64,000 bases of DNA. Source: an uncultured Thermodesulfobacterium sp. (GTDB taxonomy: Bacteria > Desulfobacterota > Thermodesulfobacteria > Thermodesulfobacteriales > Thermodesulfobacteriaceae). A program made the position numbers and the translations under genes. The notes beneath the pieces were generated by a model, which worked only from the letters and a program-made list of their open reading frames with translations, made no database searches and had not been told where the DNA came from. How positions within the stretch are numbered: position 1 is the first letter of the stretch; each line of letters opens with the position of its first letter. Below, piece by piece: positions 7,661 to 16,159 of this stretch. The stretch spans positions 41,880 through 105,879 of the forward strand of contig CALLJG010000006.1 of NCBI GenBank assembly GCA_938091335.1. Reading direction: 5' to 3'.

Positions 7661-8330
7661 GTTTAAAATAACAACTGGTTTAAGAGCTATTATATTTTTT
7701 ACATTATCTGAATGGAATAAAGCCAAAGAGAAATTTTTAATGTTTAAAAGAGGAAATTATTTGAATGTTCAATTTAGATATAATGATAAAGGATTAATTT
7801 TAGGTCCACTTATAGGATCCCCTTTTTTAGGAATAATTTTAGAAATACTTAAAAATTTGCAAATAAAAGAAATAATTGGATTTGGTTGGGCTGGTAAACT
7901 AAATCCTAAAATTGGCATAGGAGACTTATTTGTTCCTGTAAAGGCTTATAGCTTAGAGGGCACAACCAAAATGTATTTTTCTAAAAGAAAAGTGTTTTAT
8001 CCAGATAAGAATCTGCTCTTAAAAATCGAAAAAAAATTAAAACAAAAAGGAGTGGAATATAAAAAAGGAAAAATTCTCTCTGTAGATGCCCCCTTTATTT
8101 TTGAAAGAAAAAAAGAATTTTTTGAAAAATGGAATAAAAGGGTTGAAGCTATGGATATGGAAACCTCAGCTCTATTTTCTTTAAGTGAATCTTTACAAAT
8201 AAAATCTTTAGCTTTACACTTTATAACTGATGAAATAGGAAAAATTTGTTATGAGATACCTAAAGAAAAAATTTTGCCTAAGAGAGAGATTATTTGGGGA
8301 ATATTGAAAGAATTTTTAGAAGGTATATAA
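7647..8330 (+). CDS. Nucleoside phosphorylase/nucleosidase-superfamily protein
   Basis: A 227-residue member of the PNP/UDP phosphorylase fold, whose enzymes cleave N-glycosidic bonds of nucleosides such as MTA, SAH, futalosine or purine nucleosides. The core GFGWAGKLNPKIGIGDLFVP (about 74-93) is the G-x-A-G-x-L ... GD-x-x-V-P family motif, and VEAMDMETSALFSL (about 165-178) supplies the substrate-ribose-binding ME pair. A late Asp in FITDEIG (about 193-199) sits where the catalytic Asp of the family lies. Which nucleoside is used cannot be stated. Starts 14 bp inside the sfsA-fusion gene, hence translationally coupled. Confidence 0.72.
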   Translation: MFLPKFKITTGLRAIIFFTLSEWNKAKEKFLMFKRGNYLNVQFRYNDKGLILGPLIGSPFLGIILEILKNLQIKEIIGFGWAGKLNPKIGIGDLFVPVKAYSLEGTTKMYFSKRKVFYPDKNLLLKIEKKLKQKGVEYKKGKILSVDAPFIFERKKEFFEKWNKRVEAMDMETSALFSLSESLQIKSLALHFITDEIGKICYEIPKEKILPKREIIWGILKEFLEGI

Positions 8331-8333
8331 AAA

Positions 8334-9230
8334 ATGGAAGGCCTAAAAAAGAATCCTTTTGAAATATTTGGTCTTACTCCTAAAATAGTAAAGGAACTTG
8401 ATGAAGAAAATTTATTTAGACTAATTAAGGCTATCTACAAAGTTTTTCAAATGATACATCATCCTGATAAAGGAGGAGAATCTAAAAAAGCATTAGAAAT
8501 AAATCTCGCCTTTGAATGCCTCAATCTGGAAAAAAATTTTGAAAGTTTTAAAAATTTTAAAAAAAAATATATAGAAAGACTTTCAAGAAAAACTATGCAA
8601 AAAAAAATAGAAGAGTTAAAAACACAAAATAGAAAATTTCAATTTCATAATGAACTTTTAAAAGAAAGATTTTGGCAGTTTGTAGAAAATCAATATGAGT
8701 TCTTACAAAAATTAATTGATCAGGAAAAAGGACTTAAACTTAAAATTTTTGATATAGTTTCATATATGAATCTTTCTCATATCAGAAAAATTAGAAAACA
8801 ATTATTTTTTAAAGAAATTATATTATTTAAAAAATTTATCTTAAAAAGAAAAAGTTATGAAGAATTTTTTAGAAATATTATAAACTATAAATATATAGGT
8901 TCGATTAAGAGGGAGTATATAGAGCCTTGGGTTTTATTAGAAAGAGATTTAAAAGAGGGTTCTTATAATTTTAAGAATTTTCTTTCTAAAGAAACTTTTA
9001 TTAAAGAATGTTTGGTATATTTAGAACCTGATATTAGGCCAAATTCATATATTTTTTTCTATTCTTCAGAAAATTTTGAAAAAGTAATTTTGGAAGGTGT
9101 AGTAATAAAGCAAGAAATATTAGATAAAGAGGGAATTTTAGATATATTTAAAAATAGGGTGATTCAACAAGAAAATATGATACAAAAAGAGAATTTTAAA
9201 TGGACAAATAATGAAATAGTAGAGTATTAA
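8334..9230 (+). CDS. J-domain protein with unknown helical C-terminal region
   Basis: 298 residues. The N-terminus (about 5-65) looks like a DnaJ J-domain: NPFEIFGL start, then an HPD tripeptide in HHPDKGGE (about 43-50), the motif that stimulates DnaK ATPase, followed by a helix ending AFECLNLEK. The rest is Lys/Glu-rich, likely helical and partly coiled (about 80-180), with no zinc fingers or CTDs of classical DnaJ. It could be a co-chaperone that recruits DnaK to a specific client. It begins 3 bp after the nucleosidase gene and its 3' end overlaps the opposite radical SAM gene by 4 bp. Confidence 0.68.
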   Translation: MEGLKKNPFEIFGLTPKIVKELDEENLFRLIKAIYKVFQMIHHPDKGGESKKALEINLAFECLNLEKNFESFKNFKKKYIERLSRKTMQKKIEELKTQNRKFQFHNELLKERFWQFVENQYEFLQKLIDQEKGLKLKIFDIVSYMNLSHIRKIRKQLFFKEIILFKKFILKRKSYEEFFRNIINYKYIGSIKREYIEPWVLLERDLKEGSYNFKNFLSKETFIKECLVYLEPDIRPNSYIFFYSSENFEKVILEGVVIKQEILDKEGILDIFKNRVIQQENMIQKENFKWTNNEIVEY

Positions 9231-10318
9231 GTTAAAAGATGTAAATTTCCTATGGACACATTTTTTAATCCATTTTTTTTAGCAATTTCGTAACATTTGT
9301 AAGCTAATTCTTTTGAGGTGAGAGGTAAGTCTCTCATATAAAAGTGGGGATAGAAAGCAAGAAGTCTATAGGGTATATTTGGGTTTAAGTTTGCTATAAA
9401 TTTAGAGATACCATCTATTTCTTTTTCATCTATATATCCTGAAACAAGAAGAGTACTTGCAATTAGTAAAGGAATTTGAGGTCTTTCTTTTATATATTCT
9501 GCAACAAAAGCAAAATTTTCTAAGATTTTTTTATTGGAAATTCCTGTTAAAGCAATATGTAAGTTTTCATTCCAGGTTTTAAGGTCAAATTTAATACATC
9601 CTCCTGAAATTAAGGAAAGTTCTATTACCTTTTTAAGCATATTTTTATTCATGAGCCCGTTAGTTTCCCAACAAATTCTAAGTATTCTATTTTTTTTATT
9701 TTTTAATGCTTCTGAAGAAGCTTTTATAGCAAAGGGAAGTTGAGGTGAGGGATCTCCACCAAAATAGCATATACATGATATTTTTGGGTTAAGTGTATTT
9801 AGAAAATTTTCTATAGATTCAGTTTTATGTTCTAAAGTGAGTTTTCTAAAATGCCAATTTTGACAAAATAAACAGTTAAGGCTACAGGCATGAAAAAAAA
9901 CTGCTAAATTGTAGTATCCGTATTCTGGGCCAGGTTTATAAGCATATTCAGGATAACCACACCCTGTTCCAGCAGGGCAAACCCAGTCAGCTACACAATT
10001 AGTTGGTAAAGGATCTAAATACCAAGAAACTTTAGCTGATTTATAACTAGGTCCTTTAAGTACACCCTTTTCATTTTTTCTTAATCCACAAAAACCCATT
10101 TCATTTTCAGGAATCTTACATTCATTAGCACAAATTTTACATTTTATTCCTTCTTTTCCTGAGCAAGGAAAAGAAGGAAGTTTAAAAGGTTCTCTACTTT
10201 CTTTATGAGCTTTTTCTATATAAGGTCTGGTTTCTTTTTCAAAATTTAAAATACAATCTTTACAAACCCCTAAAATTTTAGCTACAATCTTTTCTTTTCT
10301 ACAAACTTTACAATTCAT
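9227..10318 (-). CDS. Radical SAM protein, PFL-activase-like (COG1180 type)
   Basis: 363 residues. The CxxxCxxC motif CSLNCLFCQNW (about 145-155) binds the catalytic 4Fe-4S cluster and SAM. Further cysteines lie upstream: CKVC and CKDC near the N-terminus (zinc-ribbon-like), CKICANEC...CGL (about 60-80) and CVADWVCPAGTGC (about 107-119), which could hold auxiliary clusters. GGDPSPQL (about 187-194) is a variant of the GGEP SAM-binding loop. This layout is shared by the pyruvate-formate-lyase-activase-like proteins, including those of the AmmeMemoRadiSam group; no glycyl-radical partner is in the window. Its start overlaps the RlmI-like gene by 4 bp. Confidence 0.82.
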   Translation of the reverse strand: MNCKVCRKEKIVAKILGVCKDCILNFEKETRPYIEKAHKESREPFKLPSFPCSGKEGIKCKICANECKIPENEMGFCGLRKNEKGVLKGPSYKSAKVSWYLDPLPTNCVADWVCPAGTGCGYPEYAYKPGPEYGYYNLAVFFHACSLNCLFCQNWHFRKLTLEHKTESIENFLNTLNPKISCICYFGGDPSPQLPFAIKASSEALKNKKNRILRICWETNGLMNKNMLKKVIELSLISGGCIKFDLKTWNENLHIALTGISNKKILENFAFVAEYIKERPQIPLLIASTLLVSGYIDEKEIDGISKFIANLNPNIPYRLLAFYPHFYMRDLPLTSKELAYKCYEIAKKNGLKNVSIGNLHLLT

Positions 10319-11490
10319 TTTATATAAATACCTATTCCTTTTAAATAAAAAGTCTCCTCTACAAAAGGATTAATCGGATGGTCTGGTGCTTGAGATCCAT
10401 GAAAAATAAATCTTCCTTCTTTGTTAAGATTTTTTAAATTATTCTCAATAAACTTTTTTAAGGTTTTATTTTTCAAAAAATGAGAACAAGAAAATGCAAA
10501 AAGTAACCCCTCTTTTTTTAAAGCCTTCATTCCTAAAAAATAAAGACTTTGATATTTTTTTATCCCATCTTTAAGATCTTTTTTAGATTTAATAAAAGCT
10601 GGTGGATCAATAATAATTACATCAGCTTTTGGAGGATTTTTTAAGATTTGAAAAGCATCCCCCAAAATAGGTATTATTTTATCTTTCCACCCATTTAATT
10701 TAGCTATTTCCTTAGCTAAGTCAAGGGCAAATTCAGATCTATCTAAAAGGTAAGCCTTTTTAGCTCCTCCTTTTAATGCATAAAAAGCAAATCCACCAGT
10801 ATAAGAAAATACATCTAAGATAACATCAGACTTTATTAAAGCTTTTATAAATCTTCTATTTTCTCTTTGATCTAAGAAAAAACCAGTTTTTTGACCTTTT
10901 ATAACAGGAATAAGAAATTTTATCTCATCCATTTCTACTAAAATTATTTCTTCTGTTTTACCATAAATGATTTCTACATAAAGTTCAAGTTCTTCTTCTT
11001 TTCGAATAATTGAATCATTCTTTAATATGATAGCTGAAGGAGCAAATAGAATTTTTAGAGCTTTGATAATAAAATTCTTAAGTTTTTCAATTCCTAAGGT
11101 TTGGATTTGAAGTACTATTACTTTATTATAAATATCCACAATAAGACCTGGTAAAAAGTCACCTTCTGAAAAGATCAGTCTAAAACACTTTTCTTTTGAA
11201 TATAATTTTTTTCTTAATTTCAGAGCATTAGAAAATTTATTTAAGAAAAATTTTTCATCTATTAATGTTTTTTCTTTACTTAATATTTTTAAGGAGTAAT
11301 AGCTTTTAGGATTAAAATATCCACATCCTAGGAAAAAACCATCCTCAGAAAATATATTCACTAAAGAACCTGGAGATATATTTTCTTTAACTTTTTCAAA
11401 TTGATAAATTTCTTGAGGTCTAAACCACAAATGATTAGAAAAATATCTTTTTAATCCTATTTGATTTAATTTAACTTTAGGATATTCCAT
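10315..11490 (-). CDS. RlmI-like class I rRNA (cytosine-C5) methyltransferase
   Basis: 391 residues: a PUA-like RNA-binding N-terminal domain (VSL..GS LVNIFSEDG, about 1-80, with LW and GYFNP), then a Rossmann methyltransferase. Motif I is VILDVFSYTGGFAFYALKGG (about 218-237), followed by LDRS, and DVIIIDPPAFIKSK (about 284-297) is motif IV. A terminal FSCSHFL carries the motif VI cysteine. This is the layout of E. coli RlmI and relatives, which methylate 23S rRNA cytosines; the exact base modified is not deducible. The last gene but one of the 22.8-9.2 kb minus-strand superoperon. Its start overlaps the upstream 4Fe-4S gene by 14 bp. Confidence 0.86.
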   Translation of the reverse strand: MEYPKVKLNQIGLKRYFSNHLWFRPQEIYQFEKVKENISPGSLVNIFSEDGFFLGCGYFNPKSYYSLKILSKEKTLIDEKFFLNKFSNALKLRKKLYSKEKCFRLIFSEGDFLPGLIVDIYNKVIVLQIQTLGIEKLKNFIIKALKILFAPSAIILKNDSIIRKEEELELYVEIIYGKTEEIILVEMDEIKFLIPVIKGQKTGFFLDQRENRRFIKALIKSDVILDVFSYTGGFAFYALKGGAKKAYLLDRSEFALDLAKEIAKLNGWKDKIIPILGDAFQILKNPPKADVIIIDPPAFIKSKKDLKDGIKKYQSLYFLGMKALKKEGLLFAFSCSHFLKNKTLKKFIENNLKNLNKEGRFIFHGSQAPDHPINPFVEETFYLKGIGIYIK

Positions 11491-12343
11491 AAGAGGATTT
11501 ATTAAGTTTTATAGTAATGGCTTTAGTAGGGCAAATTTTCAAACAATTAAGACATCTTATACATTCTATTGAATTTAGTTTTTTAGGGATAGATAGTTTA
11601 AAAGGACATACCTTCTCACATATTTTACAAGAATTGCAATTATTTTGATCTAAATAAAGTTTAAAAATGCCTATATTGTTAAACAATCCATAAATAAACC
11701 CCAATGGGCAAATACTTTTACAAAAGAATCTAAATTGAATTATACATGAAAATATAACAAGAATCAGAATTAAACTTTTTAAAAAAAAGGTAAAACCTAT
11801 AAAAGAAAGTAAGTGAGGTTGAAGAAAGAGATTTAAATAACCTGCTTCTAATGTTCCAGCAGGGCAAAAGTATTTACAAAACCAAAGTATTCCATAACCT
11901 AATTCATCAGAAATTGAAACAGGCAAAATTATTACAAAAAATAAAAGAAGAAAAATTTTAAAAATTTTTTCTGCTTGATAGGGAAGAAAAAATGTAATTT
12001 TAAAAAATGGTATTTTATAAAGAAGTTCTTGAAAAAAACCAAAAGGGCATAACCATCCACAGATGAATCTTCCTAATAAAAGACCAAAAATTAAAAAAAA
12101 GCTAATAATATATGAAAAGGTTCCTATTAAAATGTGCCAAGGTAAATTTCTTATTGAAATAAGGAAACTTTGCAGTATTCCTAAAGGACAAGCAAAAAGA
12201 CTTGCTGGACAAGAATGACAGTTTAATCCCGGGGCACAAAAGTTTTTTAACATACCTGAATAAATATTATGGGTGATTAAAAATCCAGGATAACCGTTAT
12301 GAATGAGGGTTGAGATTAACTGAATCCATTTTCTTTTTATCAT
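11477..12343 (-). CDS. Membrane 4Fe-4S protein of the NapH/CcoG-like type
   Basis: 288 residues. About four hydrophobic helices are separated by cysteine clusters: CAPGLNCHSCPASLFACP (about 31-48), FICGWLCPFG (about 93-102), FCKYFCPAG and FFCKSICPLG on the outer helices, then two classic ferredoxin motifs, CNSCKICEKVCP (about 238-249) and CIRCLNCLKICP (about 260-271). NapH-like proteins pass electrons between the quinone pool and periplasmic redox partners. No nitrate reductase, denitrification or other partner is present nearby, so the role is open. It is preceded by an overlapping 43-aa CxxC peptide gene. Confidence 0.84.
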   Translation of the reverse strand: MIKRKWIQLISTLIHNGYPGFLITHNIYSGMLKNFCAPGLNCHSCPASLFACPLGILQSFLISIRNLPWHILIGTFSYIISFFLIFGLLLGRFICGWLCPFGFFQELLYKIPFFKITFFLPYQAEKIFKIFLLLFFVIILPVSISDELGYGILWFCKYFCPAGTLEAGYLNLFLQPHLLSFIGFTFFLKSLILILVIFSCIIQFRFFCKSICPLGFIYGLFNNIGIFKLYLDQNNCNSCKICEKVCPFKLSIPKKLNSIECIRCLNCLKICPTKAITIKLNKSSYGIS

Positions 12344-12471
12344 TCCAATCCCATACAGGAAAGACAGAGAACTACAGATCTTGAATAAATAAAATCATAG
12401 CCCTTTAAAAAAACTCCTAAAAAAAGTCCTAAAAAAGTTAAAATTAATAGAGAAAAAATAATTTTTTTCAT
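12340..12471 (-). CDS. 43-residue signal-anchored CxxC micropeptide
   Basis: An unlisted short gene, 43 residues, on the minus strand. Residues 1-24 form a lysine-then-hydrophobic segment (MKKIIFSLLILTF...) that is a signal anchor or signal peptide, and the end is a CxxC motif, LCLSCMGLE, directly at the C-terminus. Its ATG overlaps the glmM stop (TAATG, base 12471 shared) and its TGA overlaps the ATG of the downstream 4Fe-4S membrane protein (ATGA), so both junctions are translationally coupled in the manner of real operon genes here. Coding at this size is inferred from these overlaps and the CxxC end; a redox or metal-delivery role next to the iron-sulfur protein is a guess. Confidence 0.62.
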   Translation of the reverse strand: MKKIIFSLLILTFLGLFLGVFLKGYDFIYSRSVVLCLSCMGLE

Positions 12472-13823
12472 TAATTTAGCTTGATTTTTATATATTCAGC
12501 TAATTCATCTGCTATTTCTTCAATTAATTTAGGATCTTCTCCTTCTACCATAACTCTGTATTTTGGTTCTGTTCCTGATGGTCTTACGATTATTCTGCCA
12601 TTTTTACCTAATTTTGATTCAGCTAGCTTAATTTTTTCTAATAAACCGTTAATACTTTCTAAGGATTTTTTCTTCTTTATTTTAACATTTTTTATTACTT
12701 GGGGAAATTTTTCAAAAAGATTTAGAAATTCAGAAAGAAATTTCCCCTTTTCTTTCATTAAAGATATTAATCTAATTCCTGTTAATAATCCATCTCCAGT
12801 AGTAGTTTTATCCAAAAATATTATGTGTCCTGAGGTCTCACCTCCTAAAATTGCATTTACTTCTTTCATTTTCTGAACTACATATCTATCTCCAACTGAT
12901 GTTCTAAGGAAAGATATTCCATTTTTGATCAAAAAGTTTTCTAATCCTAAATTATTCATTATAGTTCCAACTACTGTATTATTAGAAAGAAGGTTTTTAT
13001 TTTTAAAATCAATAGCAAAAATAGCTAAAAGGTCGTCCCCATCTACAAGGTTTCCTTTTTCATCTACCAACACAATTCTGTCTCCATCTCCATCAAGAGC
13101 AATTCCCAAATGAGCTTCTAGGTCTAAAACTAATTTTTTTATATTTTCTGGATAGAGAGCTCCACAATTTTCGTTTATGTTAATTCCATCAGGTGAACAT
13201 CCTATAGCAATAACATTAGCTCCTAATTCTTCAAGAACAAGAGGTCCTATTTGATAAGCAGCTCCATTAGCACAATCTATTACTATTTTTATACCCTCGA
13301 AATTGATATGAGATGGTACAACTGATTTTAAGTGTATTGCGTATCTTCCTATCGCATCTTTAATTCTATAAGCCCTTCCTAATTGATCTTTGAAATAACG
13401 GATGTTTGAAAAATTTTCATCGAAAACAAGTTTTTCTATTTTTTCTTCTAATTCATCTGAAAGCTTATATCCGTCTTTTCCAAAGATTTTAATTCCATTA
13501 TCATAATAAGGATTATGGGAGGCAGAAATCATTATTCCTGCATCTGCTCTCATATCTTTAGTTAAAAAGGCAATAGCAGGAGTTGGTAAAGGTCCTATTA
13601 ACCAAGTATAAACTCCCATTGAGCAAAGCCCAGAAACTAAAGCAGATTCAAATATATAACCTGATAATCTTGTATCCTTTCCTATAATAACTTTGCTTAC
13701 AGATAAATCATTTTTAAATAAATATCCAATAGCTCTTCCTACTTGTAAGGCTATTTCAGGAAGCATAGGGAAAATATTAGCCTCACCTCTTATTCCATCA
13801 GTTCCGAATAACTTTTTTCCCAT
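12471..13823 (-). CDS. glmM: Phosphoglucosamine mutase
   Basis: Converts glucosamine-6-phosphate to glucosamine-1-phosphate on the way to UDP-GlcNAc for peptidoglycan and LPS. The phosphoserine loop MISASHNPYYDNGIK (about 97-111) has the active serine; DGDGDRIVL (about 242-250) is the magnesium loop, GGETSGH (about 328-334) is sugar-binding and RPSGTEPKYR (about 412-421) the phosphate-binding loop. Length 450 aa is normal. It follows cdaA-ybbR, the conserved c-di-AMP cluster order in many bacteria. It complements GlmS encoded at 1753-3594 on the other strand. Confidence 0.96.
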   Translation of the reverse strand: MGKKLFGTDGIRGEANIFPMLPEIALQVGRAIGYLFKNDLSVSKVIIGKDTRLSGYIFESALVSGLCSMGVYTWLIGPLPTPAIAFLTKDMRADAGIMISASHNPYYDNGIKIFGKDGYKLSDELEEKIEKLVFDENFSNIRYFKDQLGRAYRIKDAIGRYAIHLKSVVPSHINFEGIKIVIDCANGAAYQIGPLVLEELGANVIAIGCSPDGININENCGALYPENIKKLVLDLEAHLGIALDGDGDRIVLVDEKGNLVDGDDLLAIFAIDFKNKNLLSNNTVVGTIMNNLGLENFLIKNGISFLRTSVGDRYVVQKMKEVNAILGGETSGHIIFLDKTTTGDGLLTGIRLISLMKEKGKFLSEFLNLFEKFPQVIKNVKIKKKKSLESINGLLEKIKLAESKLGKNGRIIVRPSGTEPKYRVMVEGEDPKLIEEIADELAEYIKIKLN

Positions 13824-13835
13824 ATATTTTACCTC

Positions 13836-14459
13836 TCATTTTTCTTTATAAATAATTTTTACTTTTTGGGGAATTGTGGAAAGAACCCCAGGAGGGGATA
13901 TTATTCCAACCTCAGTTTCTTTAATAAGTTTAAGTTTGATTATATTTAAAGGTTCTGTGCTAACAGAATGAATATTAAATAAAACCTCTGCAGGAGCCTT
14001 AATAGTTACATAAGCTGGCTTTATAATAAGAGTAAATTTTTTAATAGAAATAGCTTCTTGTAAATAAATAGGTTTTACAGGTACTTTTTTTGCTTCTATT
14101 TTTTTAATTATTACTGTTAGGGAATCAGGGCTTATTTCTTTTATCTTAATTTCAGAAGGAATATTTAATTTTTCAATAGGTACTCTAATTTGATACACTC
14201 CTGGTGAGTATTTAGATAAATTTAATTCTAATTTTAGATTAGATTCAGGGAAGGTTCTTAAAACTCTTCGTGTAGTTTCTATTTTCATAGCAATATTGGA
14301 AGGATTAATTTCTACTAAATAATCAAGATTTGAAAGTTTATGAATTATAGGAACTTCTATCTTTTTTTCTACTGGTTTACCTAATACTACAAAATACCAT
14401 AAAGTGATAGCTAAGACAAAAGAGATTATTTTTAATTTATGTTCCCTTTTGAATTTCAT
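13836..14459 (-). CDS. YbbR-domain membrane-anchored protein (CdaR-like)
   Basis: 207 residues: an N-terminal lysine-rich start, one transmembrane helix (about 10-25) and two to three YbbR repeats (beta-rich, with KIEVPI and AYVTIKAPAEV elements). In Bacillus and Listeria CdaR sits next to CdaA and tunes its diadenylate cyclase activity at the membrane; the same order cdaA-ybbR-glmM is present. Its start overlaps cdaA by 23 bp. The shortened repeat number compared with Gram-positive CdaR (about 400-480 aa) is typical of proteobacterial YbbR proteins. Confidence 0.82.
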   Translation of the reverse strand: MKFKREHKLKIISFVLAITLWYFVVLGKPVEKKIEVPIIHKLSNLDYLVEINPSNIAMKIETTRRVLRTFPESNLKLELNLSKYSPGVYQIRVPIEKLNIPSEIKIKEISPDSLTVIIKKIEAKKVPVKPIYLQEAISIKKFTLIIKPAYVTIKAPAEVLFNIHSVSTEPLNIIKLKLIKETEVGIISPPGVLSTIPQKVKIIYKEK

Positions 14460-15270
14460 AACCTGTTCTTACCCACCAAGGAGCTTTAGATTCAAATCCT
14501 AACAATTGAGATAGCAATTTTCTTAAGGTAGCAGGGGTTATATCTCTATTAATTTTGCCACTTACTGCTAAAGATATATAACCAGTTTCTTCTGATACCA
14601 CTAAAGATATAGCATCTGTAATTTCGGTAATTCCTATAGCAGCTCTATGTCTTGTGCCTAAGTCTTTACCTATATACGGATTAGTGGAAAGGGGTAAAAT
14701 TACCCCTGCAGCTAAAATTTTTCCTTTGCTAATTATTACTGCTCCGTCATGTAAAGGGCTTTTGGGGTTAAAAATGCTTATTAAGAGTTCCTGTGTAACT
14801 TTTGATTCAATAGATATTGCACCCTCTGCAAAATTTTTCAAACTAATTTCTCTTTCAAAGACAATGAGAGCACCTATCTTTTTTTCAGCTAAATTAGTAA
14901 CAGCTTTTACTACTTCTTCAATAACATGAGAAAATTCAGTTTGCAATTTAGGAAAAGAAGGATTCCCAATCTGAGCTAAAGCTCTTCTTATATCTTCTTG
15001 AAAAACAATAATAATTAATATAAAAATAGATGACATAAAAGTGTTTAGTATCCAATTCAAGGTCAAAAGCTGAAATTTATCAGATAAAAGATACATAAAT
15101 ACTATAATAATTAAACCTGCAGCCATTTGAAAAGCTCTACTTCCTTGAATCAGAAGAAAGATCCGATAAATAATAAAAGAGACAATACCTATATCAATCA
15201 CATCTTTTATAGTTAAAGCTTTTAAAATTTCTGCAAATTTTTTAAAAAATTTAATCCAATAGAGGTCCAC
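14437..15270 (-). CDS. cdaA: Diadenylate cyclase CdaA
   Basis: Makes cyclic di-AMP from two ATP. Three N-terminal hydrophobic helices (about 25-95) anchor it in the membrane, followed by the DisA_N domain: PLHDGAVII with DGA (about 171-179) and GTRHRAAIGITE with RHR (about 203-214) bind ATP and metal. The 277-aa size is the usual CdaA size. The start is GTG at 15270, preceded by a purine-rich AAGGGTGAGAGG stretch. It is co-transcribed with ybbR and glmM, linking the second messenger to cell-wall precursor production. Confidence 0.93.
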   Translation of the reverse strand: MDLYWIKFFKKFAEILKALTIKDVIDIGIVSFIIYRIFLLIQGSRAFQMAAGLIIIVFMYLLSDKFQLLTLNWILNTFMSSIFILIIIVFQEDIRRALAQIGNPSFPKLQTEFSHVIEEVVKAVTNLAEKKIGALIVFEREISLKNFAEGAISIESKVTQELLISIFNPKSPLHDGAVIISKGKILAAGVILPLSTNPYIGKDLGTRHRAAIGITEITDAISLVVSEETGYISLAVSGKINRDITPATLRKLLSQLLGFESKAPWWVRTGYEIQKGT

Positions 15271-15310
15271 CTCTCACCCTTTTTATGATTATTAGAACTT
15301 AAATATTAAT

Positions 15311-16153
15311 TTAATAGTTTAACAAAAATTTAAAAGTCCTTATAGCATCTTTATTTATATCAACTTTATGAACTCTTAAAAATTGAACATTTTTTAAATA
15401 TGCAAAAATGGAAATTCCTACAGTACCTCCGTCTCTTTCAATAGGAGGTTTTTTAATAATTTCTCCTATAAATCTTTTACGAGAATGCCCTATTAAAATA
15501 GGACGATTTAGTTCTTGGAATATATGAAGATTTTTTAGAATGTGAATATTATGTTCAAAGGTTTTGCCAAAGCCTATTCCTGGATCAATTATTATTTTTT
15601 CAAAAGAAATCCCCTTTTCTATTAAAAATTCAATTCTTTGCATCAAAAATTCTTTAATTTCTTGTATTACATTTTTATAGATGGGATTTATTTGCATTGT
15701 TTTTGGGTTTCCTTTCATATGCATTATTATTACAGGACAATCAAAGTGTTTTACTACCTCTATCATTTTAGGATCAAATCTTAAAGCACTTATATCATTA
15801 ACTATTTCAGCTCCAGCTTCTAAAGCCTTTTCTGCTACTTTACTTTTATAAGTATCTATGGAAATAATCGCCTTAGGAAATTCTTTTTTGATTGCTTTTA
15901 TTACTGGAATAACTCTCATTAATTCTTCATTTTCAGGTACAGGATCAGAAAAGGGACGAGTAGATTCACCTCCTACATCAATAATATCTGCCCCTTCATC
16001 TAATAATTCTTTAGCTCGGGTTAAAGCAGAATCCAATGTTAAATAATTTCCTCCATCTGAAAAAGAATCAGGAGTCACATTGAGAACGCCTATAAAATAA
16101 GGTATATCCTTCCAGTCAAAAATCTTAGAATTAAGAACTAAAGGAGAAATCAT
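15311..16153 (-). CDS. folP: Dihydropteroate synthase
   Basis: Condenses p-aminobenzoate with hydroxymethyl-dihydropterin pyrophosphate to make dihydropteroate, a folate precursor. A 280-aa TIM barrel with GVLNVTPDSFSDGG (about 22-35), DVGGESTRPF (about 60-69), SIDTYK and DPGIGFGKT (about 192-200), and late GHSRKRF (about 222-228), all pterin-site landmarks. It lies between ftsH and cdaA, 6 bp after ftsH; the ftsH-folP pair is common in proteobacteria. No unusual residue is seen in the pABA loop. Confidence 0.95.
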   Translation of the reverse strand: MISPLVLNSKIFDWKDIPYFIGVLNVTPDSFSDGGNYLTLDSALTRAKELLDEGADIIDVGGESTRPFSDPVPENEELMRVIPVIKAIKKEFPKAIISIDTYKSKVAEKALEAGAEIVNDISALRFDPKMIEVVKHFDCPVIIMHMKGNPKTMQINPIYKNVIQEIKEFLMQRIEFLIEKGISFEKIIIDPGIGFGKTFEHNIHILKNLHIFQELNRPILIGHSRKRFIGEIIKKPPIERDGGTVGISIFAYLKNVQFLRVHKVDINKDAIRTFKFLLNY

Positions 16154-16159
16154 AAAAAT

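Noticed and set aside
12481..12876. 131-aa plus-strand ORF
   Set aside because: Antisense shadow of glmM; Ser/Phe/Pro-rich translation typical of reversed AT-rich coding.
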